A stretch of 40,704 nt of DNA. Source: Streptosporangiales bacterium (GTDB taxonomy: Bacteria; Actinomycetota; Actinomycetes; Streptosporangiales; Streptosporangiaceae). Made by a program: the position numbers and the translations under genes. Shown in pieces: positions 33,137 through 40,704 of the stretch. The notes under the pieces were generated by a model, which saw nothing but the letters and a program-made list of their open reading frames with translations, made no database searches and had not been told where the DNA came from. The DNA lies in NCBI GenBank assembly GCA_009784565.1, contig WRBL01000016.1, positions 1 to 40,704 on the forward strand. Direction: 5' to 3'. Position 1 is the first letter of the stretch. Each line of letters starts with the position of its first letter.

Positions 33137-33988
33137 TTATTCCATTCTCTTTGCGAGTTTTTCGAGGAACACGGTCGTGTCCCCGGGTTCGAGCGCGGCG
33201 TCGCATGCCTGCTCGAACGACTTGATGTAGCTGTCCACGGATTCCGGCTTGCTCATTTCCTCGATCGAGTAGTCGGTTTCCACGAACACGAGGGAAGGCT
33301 CATCACCCGGGAAGCCGAAGATGTTGACCATCGAGCAGATACTCGTCGGCGGGCCGTCCTCGAACTGCTGGACCCGCAGTTCGACGTTGTCCCTCTTGCT
33401 CATCTCGGCCAGGTGCTCGATCTGCTCCCGGCGGTCTTCCCGCATTCCCCACCTGAACAGCAGGGACGCCTCGGTAATCACCACGCTCAGCTGGGGCGCG
33501 AGGCCGTCGGGGCGGTCCAGGATCTCCTGCCGCCGCAGCCGCGCCTCCACCGCCTTCCGCCGGAATCCCGGCGCCCTCGGGCCGATCTTGAGGAGCGCCT
33601 CCATGTAGGCCTGGGTCTGCAGCAGGCCCGGCAGCACGATGGGCATGTAGCAGCGGATGCTGTTCGCGTCGTTCTCGTATCCCGGGAACTCGTTGTCGAA
33701 GATTTCCCCGTAATCCCGCCACCAGGGACGTACCCGGCACCGGACGGCCAGGTCCTCGACCTCGTCCCGTTCTTCGCCTTCGACCTCATAGATGCGGACA
33801 AGGTCTCGGATGTCGCTCATTTCGGGGCGTTTCCACTGGTTGGCCTCGAACCGGCCGACCTTGCCGCGCCCCCAGCTCAGGATGTCGCAGACATGGTTGG
33901 CCGTGTAGCCGGTCTCGCCGCGGAGCTCCGCCAGGCGCCGGGCTAGGCGTCGTTTCGCGACCGTAGCGCCATACGCGTCATCGCCCAT
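33137..33988 (-). CDS. XRE-family regulator, Scr1/WhiJ type (helix-turn-helix plus DUF5753)
   Basis: About 283 residues from the ATG at 33988, which follows AAGGGG closely; an ATG at 34015 is the alternative. The helix-turn-helix lies at about 15-70 (LARRLAELRGETGYTANHVCDIL, WGRGKVGRFEAN). The DUF5753 domain (about 95-275) has YMPIVLPGLLQTQAYMEALL, RRQEILDRPDGLAPQLSVVITEASL, the central HLAEMSKRDNVELRVQ, and VFVETDYSIEE with the closing LEKLAK. This class controls development and antibiotic production in streptomycetes (WhiJ, Scr1). The DUF397 gene is directly downstream and the anti-sigma-like ATPase follows, so all three parts of a WhiJ-like set are present. Confidence 0.9.
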   Translation of the reverse strand: MGDDAYGATVAKRRLARRLAELRGETGYTANHVCDILSWGRGKVGRFEANQWKRPEMSDIRDLVRIYEVEGEERDEVEDLAVRCRVRPWWRDYGEIFDNEFPGYENDANSIRCYMPIVLPGLLQTQAYMEALLKIGPRAPGFRRKAVEARLRRQEILDRPDGLAPQLSVVITEASLLFRWGMREDRREQIEHLAEMSKRDNVELRVQQFEDGPPTSICSMVNIFGFPGDEPSLVFVETDYSIEEMSKPESVDSYIKSFEQACDAALEPGDTTVFLEKLAKRME

Positions 33989-34343
33989 ATCGCCCCTTTC
34001 TCTGCGTGTATCCATACCTCGCCCTTGGAAATTTCGGGCATTTAACGCTTAACCGTGATTCGCGGCTTAACGCGCTTTCCCCTTGAAACCGATCCCCGTA
34101 TACCACCGGTAGGGGGAGCGTATCTAAATTGCGAATCGCAAATCAAGGTCTTTCACTAATGAAACTTATGGCTTATGAAGTACCCCACGCACCGAAATGC
34201 ACCAGTACGCGACATAACCGTTTCACGGATTTCGCGGGCAGCATTAATGAAGCCCCGGCCCGGCGGTTCAGCGACCGCCCGGCCCGTCCCGCCCGGCCCG
34301 CCCCGGGCGGTTCGCCCGGGGCTCCGTCCGTCAGCGGGAAAGG
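33989..34343. promoter_or_regulatory. 355-bp upstream region of the XRE gene
   Basis: No gene is apparent. The region is AT-rich and holds a direct repeat GCTTAAC at 34047-34053 and 34065-34071, 18 bases apart and about 60-80 bases before the XRE start, plus a short palindrome TTGCG-AAT-CGCAA at 34129-34141. These could be operator sites for autoregulation. The terminator of the second DUF397 gene occupies the far end. Confidence 0.4.
34300..34322 (-). terminator. terminator after the second DUF397 gene
   Basis: GCCCCGGGCG (34300-34309) and CGCCCGGGGC (34313-34322) form a perfect 10-bp stem with a 3-base loop, 21 bases after the minus-strand stop at 34344. Two further GGCCCG-rich stretches lie beside it. 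No T-run. Confidence 0.7.
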
Positions 34344-34646
34344 CTAGACCGCCGCCGCGTCGTCGAATTCGCCCTTGCGGGCGCCGTCGAGGAAGCACTC
34401 CCACTCGTTGCGGTCGAAGACCAGTGTCCTGCGCTCGGCGTCCCCCGCCACTCGCATGAGCACCCAGTCTCCTCGCGTCCAGCGGGCCGGGTCCTCGGGA
34501 AAGGCGATCTCGATGGCCTCGCCCTCCGCCCCGGACCGCGACCAGCGTTGCAAGGTCAGGTCGATGCCGAGTTCCTCTGGCGTGGGCTTGCCGGTTTCCG
34601 TTCCAGCCACCGTGCCGTCCTCCGTGTCCGTGTCCGCTGTTGTCAT
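34344..34646 (-). CDS. DUF397-domain protein with N-terminal extension
   Basis: 100 residues. The first ~28 are Thr/Asp/Glu-rich and probably disordered. The rest carries an atypical DUF397-like region: LQRWSRSGAEGEAIEIAF replaces the usual W-R-K-S-x-C pattern, while WVLMRVAGDAERRTLVFDRNEW and FLDGARKGEFD fit the family's second half. The ATG overlaps the stop of the upstream DUF574 methyltransferase (ATGA), so the two proteins are translated together. No XRE partner lies next to it in the same transcript; the Scr1-type regulator 350 bases downstream is the nearest. Confidence 0.75.
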   Translation of the reverse strand: MTTADTDTEDGTVAGTETGKPTPEELGIDLTLQRWSRSGAEGEAIEIAFPEDPARWTRGDWVLMRVAGDAERRTLVFDRNEWECFLDGARKGEFDDAAAV

Positions 34647-35470
34647 GGGGTCCTGGCCACCCCGCAGTACAGCCACCGTGAGCCCTCGCTGTCCGCGAGA
34701 TTCACGTCCTCCGCCCCCCAGACACCGCAGTAGGCGATCTCCGGGCCGGCCGTCTGATGCGGGCTCACCAGTTCCAGCCCGTCGAAGAACCGCGCGACCT
34801 CGGCCTTGGAGCGGAAGGTCAGGTGCTCGGCCGCGGTCCCGAACGCCTGACGGCACCCTTCCACCGCCGCCGGCGGTTTCGAGTCGTGGGTCAGGTGCGA
34901 CAGGGCCAGGTAGCTTCCCCGCGCCTGTTCCCGCAGGTACCGGGCGACCAGGTCATGCGGCCGGGCCCGATCGCCGACGAACGCCATCACGCCGGTCATC
35001 AGCAGGCCCGTCGGCTCGCCCGGGTCGATCAGCGCCCGCACGCGGGGGTGCCCCAGGATCGAGTCCGGGTCCCGCGGATCGGCGTGGATCACCGCGACCG
35101 ACTCGCCCAGGCCTGCGATCTTCCCGGCATAGGCCTCGACGACCATCGGGTCGCTGTCGGTATACACCACGCGGGCGTCGGTGCTGATCCGCCGGACCAC
35201 CTCGTGGGCGTTCCCGACGGACGGGAATCCGGCACCGATATCGATGAACTGACGTATTCCCTGGCCGGCGATCCAGGTGGCCGCGCGCTGGTGAAAGCCG
35301 CGATTCGCCCAGACCGTATCTCGTAGCTCTGGAACTATGCCGAGCATCTGCTCGGCCGCTTTCGCGTCGGGATCGAAATAATGCCGCCCCCGCAGCATGT
35401 AGTCCCATATCCGCGCTGGAGTTGGTTTAGTTGTGTCCAACCCTGGCGGAAGGTTAAGTGCCCTCGTCAT
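34643..35470 (-). CDS. DUF574 (PF04672) SAM-dependent methyltransferase
   Basis: About 275 residues from the ATG at 35470, which has AGGCGA close upstream; a GTG at 35521 would add 17 residues. Family landmarks are TTKPTPARIWDYMLRGRHYF at the N-terminus, ELRDTVWANRGFHQRAATWI, the SAM-binding QFIDIGAGFPSVGNAHEV, VVYTDSDPMVV and VAVIHADPRDPDSIL, then GLLMTGVMAFV. This group is common and multi-copy in actinomycetes, with unknown substrates. It overlaps the following DUF397 gene by four bases. It is divergent from the two-component genes. Confidence 0.9.
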   Translation of the reverse strand: MTRALNLPPGLDTTKPTPARIWDYMLRGRHYFDPDAKAAEQMLGIVPELRDTVWANRGFHQRAATWIAGQGIRQFIDIGAGFPSVGNAHEVVRRISTDARVVYTDSDPMVVEAYAGKIAGLGESVAVIHADPRDPDSILGHPRVRALIDPGEPTGLLMTGVMAFVGDRARPHDLVARYLREQARGSYLALSHLTHDSKPPAAVEGCRQAFGTAAEHLTFRSKAEVARFFDGLELVSPHQTAGPEIAYCGVWGAEDVNLADSEGSRWLYCGVARTP

Positions 35471-35785
35471 TCGCCTAGTCCCCCGGGGAGTTTCTGGTTG
35501 CGCAGTCAGTGTTGCATACACAGGGACCCCTGCTGAAAGTGGCGCGCAAGATAAGCACTAATACCTACTCGACAGCTGTTACTCGTGTGATAGCAGTGAT
35601 CTTCTGATCCACGTATACCGACGCATGCCTACACCACTTACTGAGAGAATTCGCCGTCTTTATTCCGTTTTCGGCAACCCAGGACGACAACGGGAAGTTA
35701 ATGACGTTAAATACCCCGGGAGGACGCCTCCCGGGCGCCGGGAGTCCCCGTCACCCGGAGCGGGCGGGCACAATGGGGCGAGACC
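35471..35785. promoter_or_regulatory. 315-bp divergent region between methyltransferase and response regulator
   Basis: No gene is apparent. It is AT-richer between 35540 and 35712, where promoters for both directions probably lie. A perfect hairpin CCCGGGAGG/CCTCCCGGG with an ACG loop sits at 35715-35735, about 50 bases before the response-regulator ATG. Read on the minus strand it is followed by TATTT and could stop antisense transcription leaving the regulator gene. Confidence 0.45.
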
Positions 35786-36517
35786 ATGACTGATGACCCG
35801 AACATCCCCACAGTACTCGTCGTCGATGACGAGCCGAACATCCGCGAACTCGTCCAGGTCGCCCTCAAGTTCCACGGCTGCTCGGTCATGACGGCCGCGA
35901 GCGGGGCCGAGGCCCTGCGCCGGGCCCAGGACGGACCCGGCGGGGCCCGCGGGCCCGACCTCGTCGTCCTCGACGTCAGGCTGCCCGACATCGACGGCTT
36001 CGAAGTGTGCCGGCGGCTCCGCGCCGACGGCAACGAGGTCCCGGTCATCTTCCTCACCGCCCGCGACACCTCGTCGGACACGGTGACGGGGCTCGCCCTC
36101 GGCGGCGACGACTACGTGACCAAGCCGTTCTCGGTGGAGGCGCTCGTCGCCCGGGTCCGGGCGGTGCTCCGCCGCGCCCGCCGCCAGTCCGGGACGGCGG
36201 AAGACGGCCCGTCCCCCGCCGCCGTGCTGCGCGTGGGCGATCTCGAACTGGACGAGGATCACTGGACCGTCCGCCGGGGCGGCACCCCGGTCGAGCTGTC
36301 CCCGACCGAGTTCCGGCTGCTGGCCTACATGATGCGCAACGCCGGCCGCATGCTCACCCGCGGCCAGCTCCTGGAGAACGTCTGGGGCTGGGAGTACGCC
36401 GGGCAGTCCCAGGTCCTCGAGACCTACGTCAGCTACCTGCGGCGCAAGCTGGACCCGCTGGGGCCTCCGCTGATCCACACCCAGCGCGGCGTCGGCTACA
36501 GCCTCCGCCAGCCATGA
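35786..36517 (+). CDS. OmpR-family response regulator
   Basis: 243 residues. The receiver domain (about 8-125) has the acidic pair Asp14-Asp15, the phosphoacceptor Asp63 in VVLDVRLPD, the Thr in FLTARD and the Lys in YVTKPF, all intact. The winged-helix DNA-binding domain (about 145-240) has VELSPTEFRLLAYMMRNAG, VLETYVSYLRRKLD and the closing RGVGYSLR. It resembles mycobacterial TcrX/TrcR/MprA-type regulators. The kinase gene starts inside its stop codon (ATGA), so the two form a coupled pair. Targets cannot be read from the sequence. Confidence 0.95.
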   Translation: MTDDPNIPTVLVVDDEPNIRELVQVALKFHGCSVMTAASGAEALRRAQDGPGGARGPDLVVLDVRLPDIDGFEVCRRLRADGNEVPVIFLTARDTSSDTVTGLALGGDDYVTKPFSVEALVARVRAVLRRARRQSGTAEDGPSPAAVLRVGDLELDEDHWTVRRGGTPVELSPTEFRLLAYMMRNAGRMLTRGQLLENVWGWEYAGQSQVLETYVSYLRRKLDPLGPPLIHTQRGVGYSLRQP

Positions 36518-37941
36518 CCGGCCAGTCCCCGGCCCGGCGGCGGCGCCTGTCGCTGCGGGCCCGTCTTCTGGCCGGCCTCATCGCCCTGACCGCGTGCTTC
36601 CTCATCATCATGGGCGCGGTCAGCTCCCTGTCTCTCGGACGGCTCGAGCAGAACCAGCTCAACAGCGACGTGCGGATAGCCTCCCGGCAGTCCGTCCCCG
36701 GCATCGAGAGATCCGGCGGCTTCTACGCCGCCTACCTCTCGCTCCGCACCGGACAGACCGGCGTCCTGACCCCGGCTTTCTCTCCCTCGTATCAACTGCG
36801 AGGGTTCCTGTCCGGCCTCTCGGGGGACACGCGCGTCCAGGCCCGCGCCGCCCTGGCCGCCCGCGGGCCGACGTTCACGCTTCCCGGCCACGATCCGCTC
36901 CGCGTCGCGTGGCGGGTCGTCCCCGCCAGGGCCGCGGGCGCTTCCCGGAGCGGCCTGCCCGCCGGGCCGGCCGTGATCGTAGTCGGGCGCCCGGTGCACG
37001 CGGTGGCGAGCCATGTCCGGGGACTCGTCGTCACCGAGCTGATCACCGGCGGGACGCTGCTCGTCCTGCTCGTCGTCTGCGGCAGCTGGCTGATCGGCCG
37101 GGGTCTCGCGCCGCTGGACCGGATGGCGAGCACCGCCGGCCAGATCACCGGCGGCGGGGACCTGGCCGCCCGGATGCCCGGCGGGGACGGCCGGCACGAG
37201 ACGGGCCGGCTCGCGGCCGCGATCAACACGATGCTGGACCGGATCCAGCAGTCGTTCCGGGCCCGCCTGGAATCCGAGGAGAAGGTCCGCCAGTTCGCCG
37301 CCGACGCCAGCCACGAGCTGCGCACGCCGCTAACGACGATCCGCGGGTACGCCGAGCTGTACCGCCAGGGCGCGATCGGCCCCGACGAGATGCCGAACGC
37401 GATGCGCCGCATCGAGTCCGAAGCCGAGCGGATGAGCCTGCTGGTGGCGGAACTGCTGGAACTGGCCCGCCTGGACCGCGCTTCCTCTCTCGACCTCGCC
37501 GGGACCGACCTGTCCGAACTGGCCCGGGACGCGGCCGCCGACGCGCGGGCGGTCGAGCCGGACCGCCCGGTCACCGCGGACGTGCCCCCGTCGCTGGTGG
37601 TCACGGCCGATGAGGCCCGGATCCGGCAGGTGCTGGCGAACCTGCTGGCCAACGTGCGCGCTCACACGCCGCCGGGAACCCCGGCCACGGTACGGGCGAG
37701 CCGCTATTCAGGCGGGGTGACGCTGGAGGTAGCGGACGAGGGCCCGGGAATGACCGAGCAGGACGCGGCGCTGGCGTTCAACCGGTTTTACCGCAGCGAG
37801 CAGGCCGGCGGCCCTGGCAGCGGGCTGGGCCTGGCCATCGTGCAGGCGATCGCCGCGGCGCACGGCGGTCAGGCCCGGCTGATCTCGGCCCCGGGCCGCG
37901 GCACGTCGGTCCGGATCCATCTTCCCGCCGAACGGATCTGA
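36514..37941 (+). CDS. HisKA sensor histidine kinase, partner of the OmpR regulator
   Basis: 475 residues. One membrane helix near residues 15-40 and a second near 175-197 enclose an extracytoplasmic sensor region of about 135 residues with no recognised fold. A HAMP linker follows (LIGRGLAPLDRMASTAGQI), then HisKA with His267 in ASHELRTPLTTIRGYAEL, and the HATPase domain with N-box LANLLANVRAHTP, G1 VADEGPGM, F-box FNRFYRSE and G2 GSGLGLAIVQAI. All catalytic motifs are intact. The start overlaps the regulator stop by four bases. Confidence 0.95.
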   Translation: MTGQSPARRRRLSLRARLLAGLIALTACFLIIMGAVSSLSLGRLEQNQLNSDVRIASRQSVPGIERSGGFYAAYLSLRTGQTGVLTPAFSPSYQLRGFLSGLSGDTRVQARAALAARGPTFTLPGHDPLRVAWRVVPARAAGASRSGLPAGPAVIVVGRPVHAVASHVRGLVVTELITGGTLLVLLVVCGSWLIGRGLAPLDRMASTAGQITGGGDLAARMPGGDGRHETGRLAAAINTMLDRIQQSFRARLESEEKVRQFAADASHELRTPLTTIRGYAELYRQGAIGPDEMPNAMRRIESEAERMSLLVAELLELARLDRASSLDLAGTDLSELARDAAADARAVEPDRPVTADVPPSLVVTADEARIRQVLANLLANVRAHTPPGTPATVRASRYSGGVTLEVADEGPGMTEQDAALAFNRFYRSEQAGGPGSGLGLAIVQAIAAAHGGQARLISAPGRGTSVRIHLPAERI

Positions 37942-37975
37942 CGGTCCTCCCCCGCGGCCGGGCTTCCTCCGCCCG

Positions 37976-38347
37976 TTACCGCCGGTCCAGGATCGTTTCC
38001 ACCTTGCCGTTGATCTCGTAGATCGTTGCCCGCATTTCGTCGAGTTTTTCCGACATCAGCCCCAGCAGGACCAGGTCCGCCGGAGGCTGGGGCTGCGCCC
38101 CCGGATCGGCCGTCCCTCGCAGAACGTCCACGAGGTAGTCGTGCGGGCACTCAAGCGCCCCGGCCAGCGCCACCAGCGTTGATCTCTGCCGTTTCTCCGG
38201 CCGCCCGATATAGCGGATCGTCGTTTCCGATATGCCGCTCTCCCGGGACAGACTGGCGAGCGACAGGTCGAGTTCGGCCATGAGACGGCGGATGGCCCGG
38301 TTCACCGACGACCAGTCTCCCTCTTCCGGCAATTCATTTCTCGACAA
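37976..38347 (-). CDS. small XRE-family helix-turn-helix protein
   Basis: 123 residues from a TTG at 38347 that has a good GGAGGG site five bases upstream; a GTG at 38305 is a shorter alternative. The helix-turn-helix covers about residues 15-75: IRRLMAELDLSLASLSRESGISETTIRYI and STLVALAGALECPHDYL. The last 35 residues (LMSEKLDEMRATIYEINGKVETI) look like an amphipathic or short coiled-coil helix for dimerisation. The target is unknown. It converges on the histidine kinase gene with a 34-base gap and no strong terminator. Confidence 0.75.
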   Translation of the reverse strand: MSRNELPEEGDWSSVNRAIRRLMAELDLSLASLSRESGISETTIRYIGRPEKRQRSTLVALAGALECPHDYLVDVLRGTADPGAQPQPPADLVLLGLMSEKLDEMRATIYEINGKVETILDRR

Positions 38348-38500
38348 CGCAGCCCTCCGCGATCCGGCCCCTCGGCACGGGCCGATATTAGCATCGTCGG
38401 GAAGAGTCGACGAATTCTATCCCGTCTCCACTGACGCGGGCAGGAGCGGCCCGGAGACCCCCTTGATTCGACGGGCGTACATGGTTAAATCAACCTTCAG

Positions 38501-39289
38501 ATGCGCACTACACGAAAAGCCCCCTGGAAGGCCCGCACGTCCACGCTGACCCTGTCGGCCGTGGCACTGATAGCCGGGGCCGTACCGTATGTCTCGGCCG
38601 TCTCGGGCGCGTCACCGCCCAAGGGAACTCCCACCGCCAAGCGCTTCGGCGGGGTCCCGACAGTGGGTGCCCTGTTCTCCGCCGTCGGCGGCAAGAGCCA
38701 CTTCTGCACCGCGAGCGTCGTGGACTCCGCGCCCGGGGACCTGGTCATCACCGCCGCCCACTGCGTGTACTCCAAGCCGGGCGGCTACGCCAGGCACATC
38801 CAGTTCGTCCCCGGCTACCACGACGGCAAGCGGCCCTACGGTTCCTGGCCGGTCAGGAAGATCACCGTGGCCAGCGGGTGGCGCGAGTCGCAGAACCCGG
38901 ACCTCGACGTCGCCTTCCTGACCGTCGGGCGGGCCGGTACCCGCGTTCAGACCCGCACCGGCGGGCTCCGGCTCGGCGTCAGCCGACCGTACCGGCAGGC
39001 CGTCGAGCCGGTCGGGTACAACGACACCGACAGCCGCCCGGTCCGGTGCCGGACGAGGAGCTTCGAGTTCCGTTCCGGCCAGCGCGAACTGTACTGCCGC
39101 GACTTCTGGGACGGCACCAGCGGCGGGCCGTGGATCACCGGGTTCAACTCGCGCACCGGGGACGGCACCGTCACCGGCGTGATCGGCGGATACGAGCAGG
39201 GCGGAGACTACGACTGGGCCTCCTACAGTCCCTACTTCGGATCCGCGATCGGGGCCCTGTTCCGGCAGGCCGGCGGCACCCGGCGCTGA
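38501..39289 (+). CDS. secreted trypsin-like serine protease (S1 family)
   Basis: 262 residues. A basic N-terminus and hydrophobic stretch (about 14-35, ending near VSAVSGA) form a Sec signal peptide. The chymotrypsin triad is His87 in TAAHC, Asp136 in LDVAFL and Ser207 in GTSGGPW. The usual GDSGGP has Thr for Asp. Cys69/Cys88 can form the histidine-loop disulfide and Cys183/Cys199 a second. The protein is close to V8-like or alpha-lytic-type exported actinobacterial peptidases. No ribosome site is evident before the ATG. It could act on extracellular peptides; a link to lanthipeptide maturation is not supported by position. Confidence 0.85.
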   Translation: MRTTRKAPWKARTSTLTLSAVALIAGAVPYVSAVSGASPPKGTPTAKRFGGVPTVGALFSAVGGKSHFCTASVVDSAPGDLVITAAHCVYSKPGGYARHIQFVPGYHDGKRPYGSWPVRKITVASGWRESQNPDLDVAFLTVGRAGTRVQTRTGGLRLGVSRPYRQAVEPVGYNDTDSRPVRCRTRSFEFRSGQRELYCRDFWDGTSGGPWITGFNSRTGDGTVTGVIGGYEQGGDYDWASYSPYFGSAIGALFRQAGGTRR

Positions 39290-39302
39290 GATGACCGCGG
39301 CT

Positions 39303-40010
39303 TCAGTCGTCGACGAGGTTGGAGTCGTCCGAGGTCACAGAGATCACTCCCGTTACGTCTTCCACGGCGGCCGCGAGCATCGCGGCCGCGGGACGGCCGT
39401 AGACCGTCATCGTGACGTCAACCAGTCCCGGGCCCGGCCGGTGCTCGCCGACCGACACGTGGGCGACGCTGAAGTTCTGGCCGGTGCAGACTTCCAGGAT
39501 CCGCCGGAGCACCCCCTGGCCGTCCTCATAGGTCACCCGGAGCGTCGCCGGGCCGATGCCGATCTTCGGCAGCCGGCGCAGAAGCATCGGGAACCCGTAC
39601 AGGGCCAGGAAATACAGCGCGGTAACCGCCGCGGCCAGGCCCGCGAGGCCTGCGCCGGCGGCCATCCCGATGGCGGCGGTCAGCCAGATCGTCGCCGCCG
39701 TGGTCAGCCCGTGCACCGAGTCGCGGCGCACGATGATCAGCCCGGCACCGAGGAACCCGATGCCAGAGACGATCTGCGCCGCGACTCGCGACGGGTCGAG
39801 GACGATGACCTGACGGACGAGCACATCGGTGAAGCCGTACTTGCTGACCAGCATGATCAGCGCGGCCGCGACGCCGACCACCATGTGCGTCCGCAGGCCC
39901 GCGGCCTTTCCCCGCAGTTCCCGCTCCAGGCCGATCAACGCGGACAGGACGAACGCCAGTCCCAGTTCGCCGAACTGGAGGAGCCCCTGGCCTCCGGCGA
40001 TATGCAGCAT
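39303..40010 (-). CDS. MgtC family inner-membrane protein
   Basis: 235 residues. The N-terminal half has four to five membrane helices with the family motif [29 protein letters not shown] and [38 protein letters not shown]. The C-terminal part (about 150-230) is an ACT-like cytoplasmic domain. MgtC-type proteins are linked to growth in low magnesium and to inhibition of F-type ATP synthase in pathogens; the role in soil actinomycetes is open. The family is also labelled 'MgtC/SapB', but this SapB has nothing to do with the SapB peptide. It converges on the protease gene with a 13-base gap. Confidence 0.88.
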   Translation of the reverse strand: MLHIAGGQGLLQFGELGLAFVLSALIGLERELRGKAAGLRTHMVVGVAAALIMLVSKYGFTDVLVRQVIVLDPSRVAAQIVSGIGFLGAGLIIVRRDSVHGLTTAATIWLTAAIGMAAGAGLAGLAAAVTALYFLALYGFPMLLRRLPKIGIGPATLRVTYEDGQGVLRRILEVCTGQNFSVAHVSVGEHRPGPGLVDVTMTVYGRPAAAMLAAAVEDVTGVISVTSDDSNLVDD

Positions 40011-40035
40011 GGCAGGCGCCTCTACCCGGATTCGG

Positions 40036-40455
40036 CTACAGCACGCGCAGTTCGACGCTGATGTTGCCGGTCGTAGCGCGGGAATACGGGCAGACCTGGT
40101 GCGCGGCCTCGGCGAGCTCGCGGACCTTCTCCTGGTCCAGGCCGGGCACGTGGATCACCAGGGTGACGACCAGGCCGAAGGCCTCGCCCTCGGGCCCGAT
40201 GCCCACCTGCGCGGTCACGGTCGAGTCGTGCAGCGGCGTGTGCTGCCTGCCCGCTACCAGCCGGAGCGCGCCGTGGAAACACGCGGCGTACCCGGCCGCG
40301 AAGAGCTGCTCGGGGTTGGACCCGGATCCCGTGCCGCCCATCTCCGGCGGCATCGCGAGATCGGTGTTGATTCGCTGATCGGACGAAGTGACATGGCCAT
40401 TACGGCCGTCTCCAGTGGACACCGCCTCCGCGGTGTACAGAACCGTGTCGGGCAT
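40036..40455 (-). CDS. organic hydroperoxide resistance protein (Ohr/OsmC family)
   Basis: 139 residues with the OsmC fold. The two redox cysteines are Cys59 in [10 protein letters not shown] and Cys122 in [10 protein letters not shown], and [14 protein letters not shown] is the Ohr signature. The N-terminus ([22 protein letters not shown]) and C-terminus ([11 protein letters not shown]) are typical of Ohr rather than OsmC. The protein reduces organic hydroperoxides using lipoyl thiols. No ohrR regulator gene lies beside it in the window. It follows the MgtC gene upstream on the same strand with a 25-base gap. Confidence 0.92.
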   Translation of the reverse strand: MPDTVLYTAEAVSTGDGRNGHVTSSDQRINTDLAMPPEMGGTGSGSNPEQLFAAGYAACFHGALRLVAGRQHTPLHDSTVTAQVGIGPEGEAFGLVVTLVIHVPGLDQEKVRELAEAAHQVCPYSRATTGNISVELRVL

Positions 40456-40628
40456 GCTCCGACCTTATCGTGGCTGCGCGGCCGACGCCTGGTCGTTGGA
40501 TTCAGGTAAACTTTACGGGCCAACTCGCGCGGCGACAGATCTGACCGCTACGGCCGGTGACAACGTACGGCACAATGCGACCTGTACGTAGCCAACGTGT
40601 GACCTAAGCCGTGCACAATGTTCCACAG

Positions 40629-40704
40629 GCGCCAGTAGCTCAGCTGGATAGAGCAGTGGCCTTCTAAGCCACGGGTCGCGGGTTCGAATCCTGCCTGGCG
40701 CGCC
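40629..40704 (+). tRNA. tRNA-Arg (anticodon TCT)
   Basis: The cloverleaf is complete: acceptor GCGCCAG/CTGGCGC, D-arm GCTC/GAGC, anticodon stem GTGGC/GCCAC with the loop CTTCTAA (anticodon TCT, reading AGA), variable loop GGGTC and T-arm GCGGG-TTCGAAT-CCTGC. Discriminator base G is followed by CC at the window edge, so the final A of CCA, if encoded, is outside. Confidence 0.95.

Noticed and set aside
38501-39289. Secreted trypsin-like protease as the maturation protease
   Set aside because: Lys15 and Arg22 of the leader would be possible sites, but the gene is 19 kb away and secreted proteases are numerous in these organisms; nothing links them.
39303-40010. 'SapB' in the family name MgtC/SapB as a link to the SapB peptide
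   Set aside because: The names are a coincidence; this is a magnesium-related membrane protein with no relation to the surfactant peptide.
1-40704. CRISPR arrays, insertion sequences, integrase or attachment sites
   Set aside because: No spaced repeats, transposase or integrase genes were found. The tRNA-Arg at the edge is a possible integration site, but the DNA beyond it is not in the window.

Overview
The window is about 40.7 kb of very GC-rich DNA with short intergenic gaps, frequent GTG/TTG starts, overlapping stop/start codons and several probable leaderless promoters. Its gene families (Scr1/WhiJ-type XRE regulators with DUF397 partners, a DUF574 methyltransferase, an F420-type luciferase-like oxidoreductase, an SsbB-type SSB, a Ram-type lanthipeptide cluster) point to a filamentous, sporulating actinomycete of the Streptomyces/Streptosporangiales kind. 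The genus cannot be fixed from sequence alone.

Left part (1-11.6 kb): tail of an FAD-linked oxidase, an F420-type oxidoreductase, an HNH endonuclease, a prolyl oligopeptidase, a YfhO-like membrane protein, a group II truncated haemoglobin, the ABC-F factor EttA, a membrane GGDEF diguanylate cyclase and an SsbB-like protein.

Centre (12.0-19.3 kb): a complete class III lanthipeptide cluster laid out like the ram/amf (SapB) cluster. It has an orphan LuxR-type regulator with a degenerate receiver domain, a three-domain synthetase (LanKC/RamC), a 50-residue precursor too small for ordinary gene calling that carries the LFDxQ leader box and two Ser/Cys ring motifs, and two ABC half-exporters (RamA/RamB). 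A 9-bp inverted repeat lies before the regulator, and a 14-bp hairpin lies between precursor and transporter genes. This is the most interesting part of the window.

Right of the cluster (19.3-25.0 kb): a four-gene minus-strand run, cobH-like, cysG-like and two dynamin-like GTPases (DynA/DynB type). The last gene overlaps the end of the lanthipeptide transporter tail to tail. Both tetrapyrrole genes appear to have lost a catalytic residue.

25-31.5 kb: a GT2 glycosyltransferase and a GtrA protein converging on a perfect terminator, with similar GTNAC motif clusters upstream of both; a second C-family DNA polymerase; and a nucleoside hydrolase.

31.5-40.7 kb: a WhiJ/AbaA-like regulatory set (ATPase, DUF397, Scr1-type XRE), a DUF574 methyltransferase coupled to a second DUF397 protein, an OmpR/HisKA two-component system, a small XRE protein, a secreted trypsin-like protease, an MgtC-family membrane protein, an Ohr/OsmC peroxidase and a tRNA-Arg(TCT) at the edge.

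Taken together, many genes have relatives in aerial growth and sporulation (c-di-GMP synthesis, SsbB, SapB-like peptide, dynamins, WhiJ-like regulators). Reading this as a developmental neighbourhood is inference.
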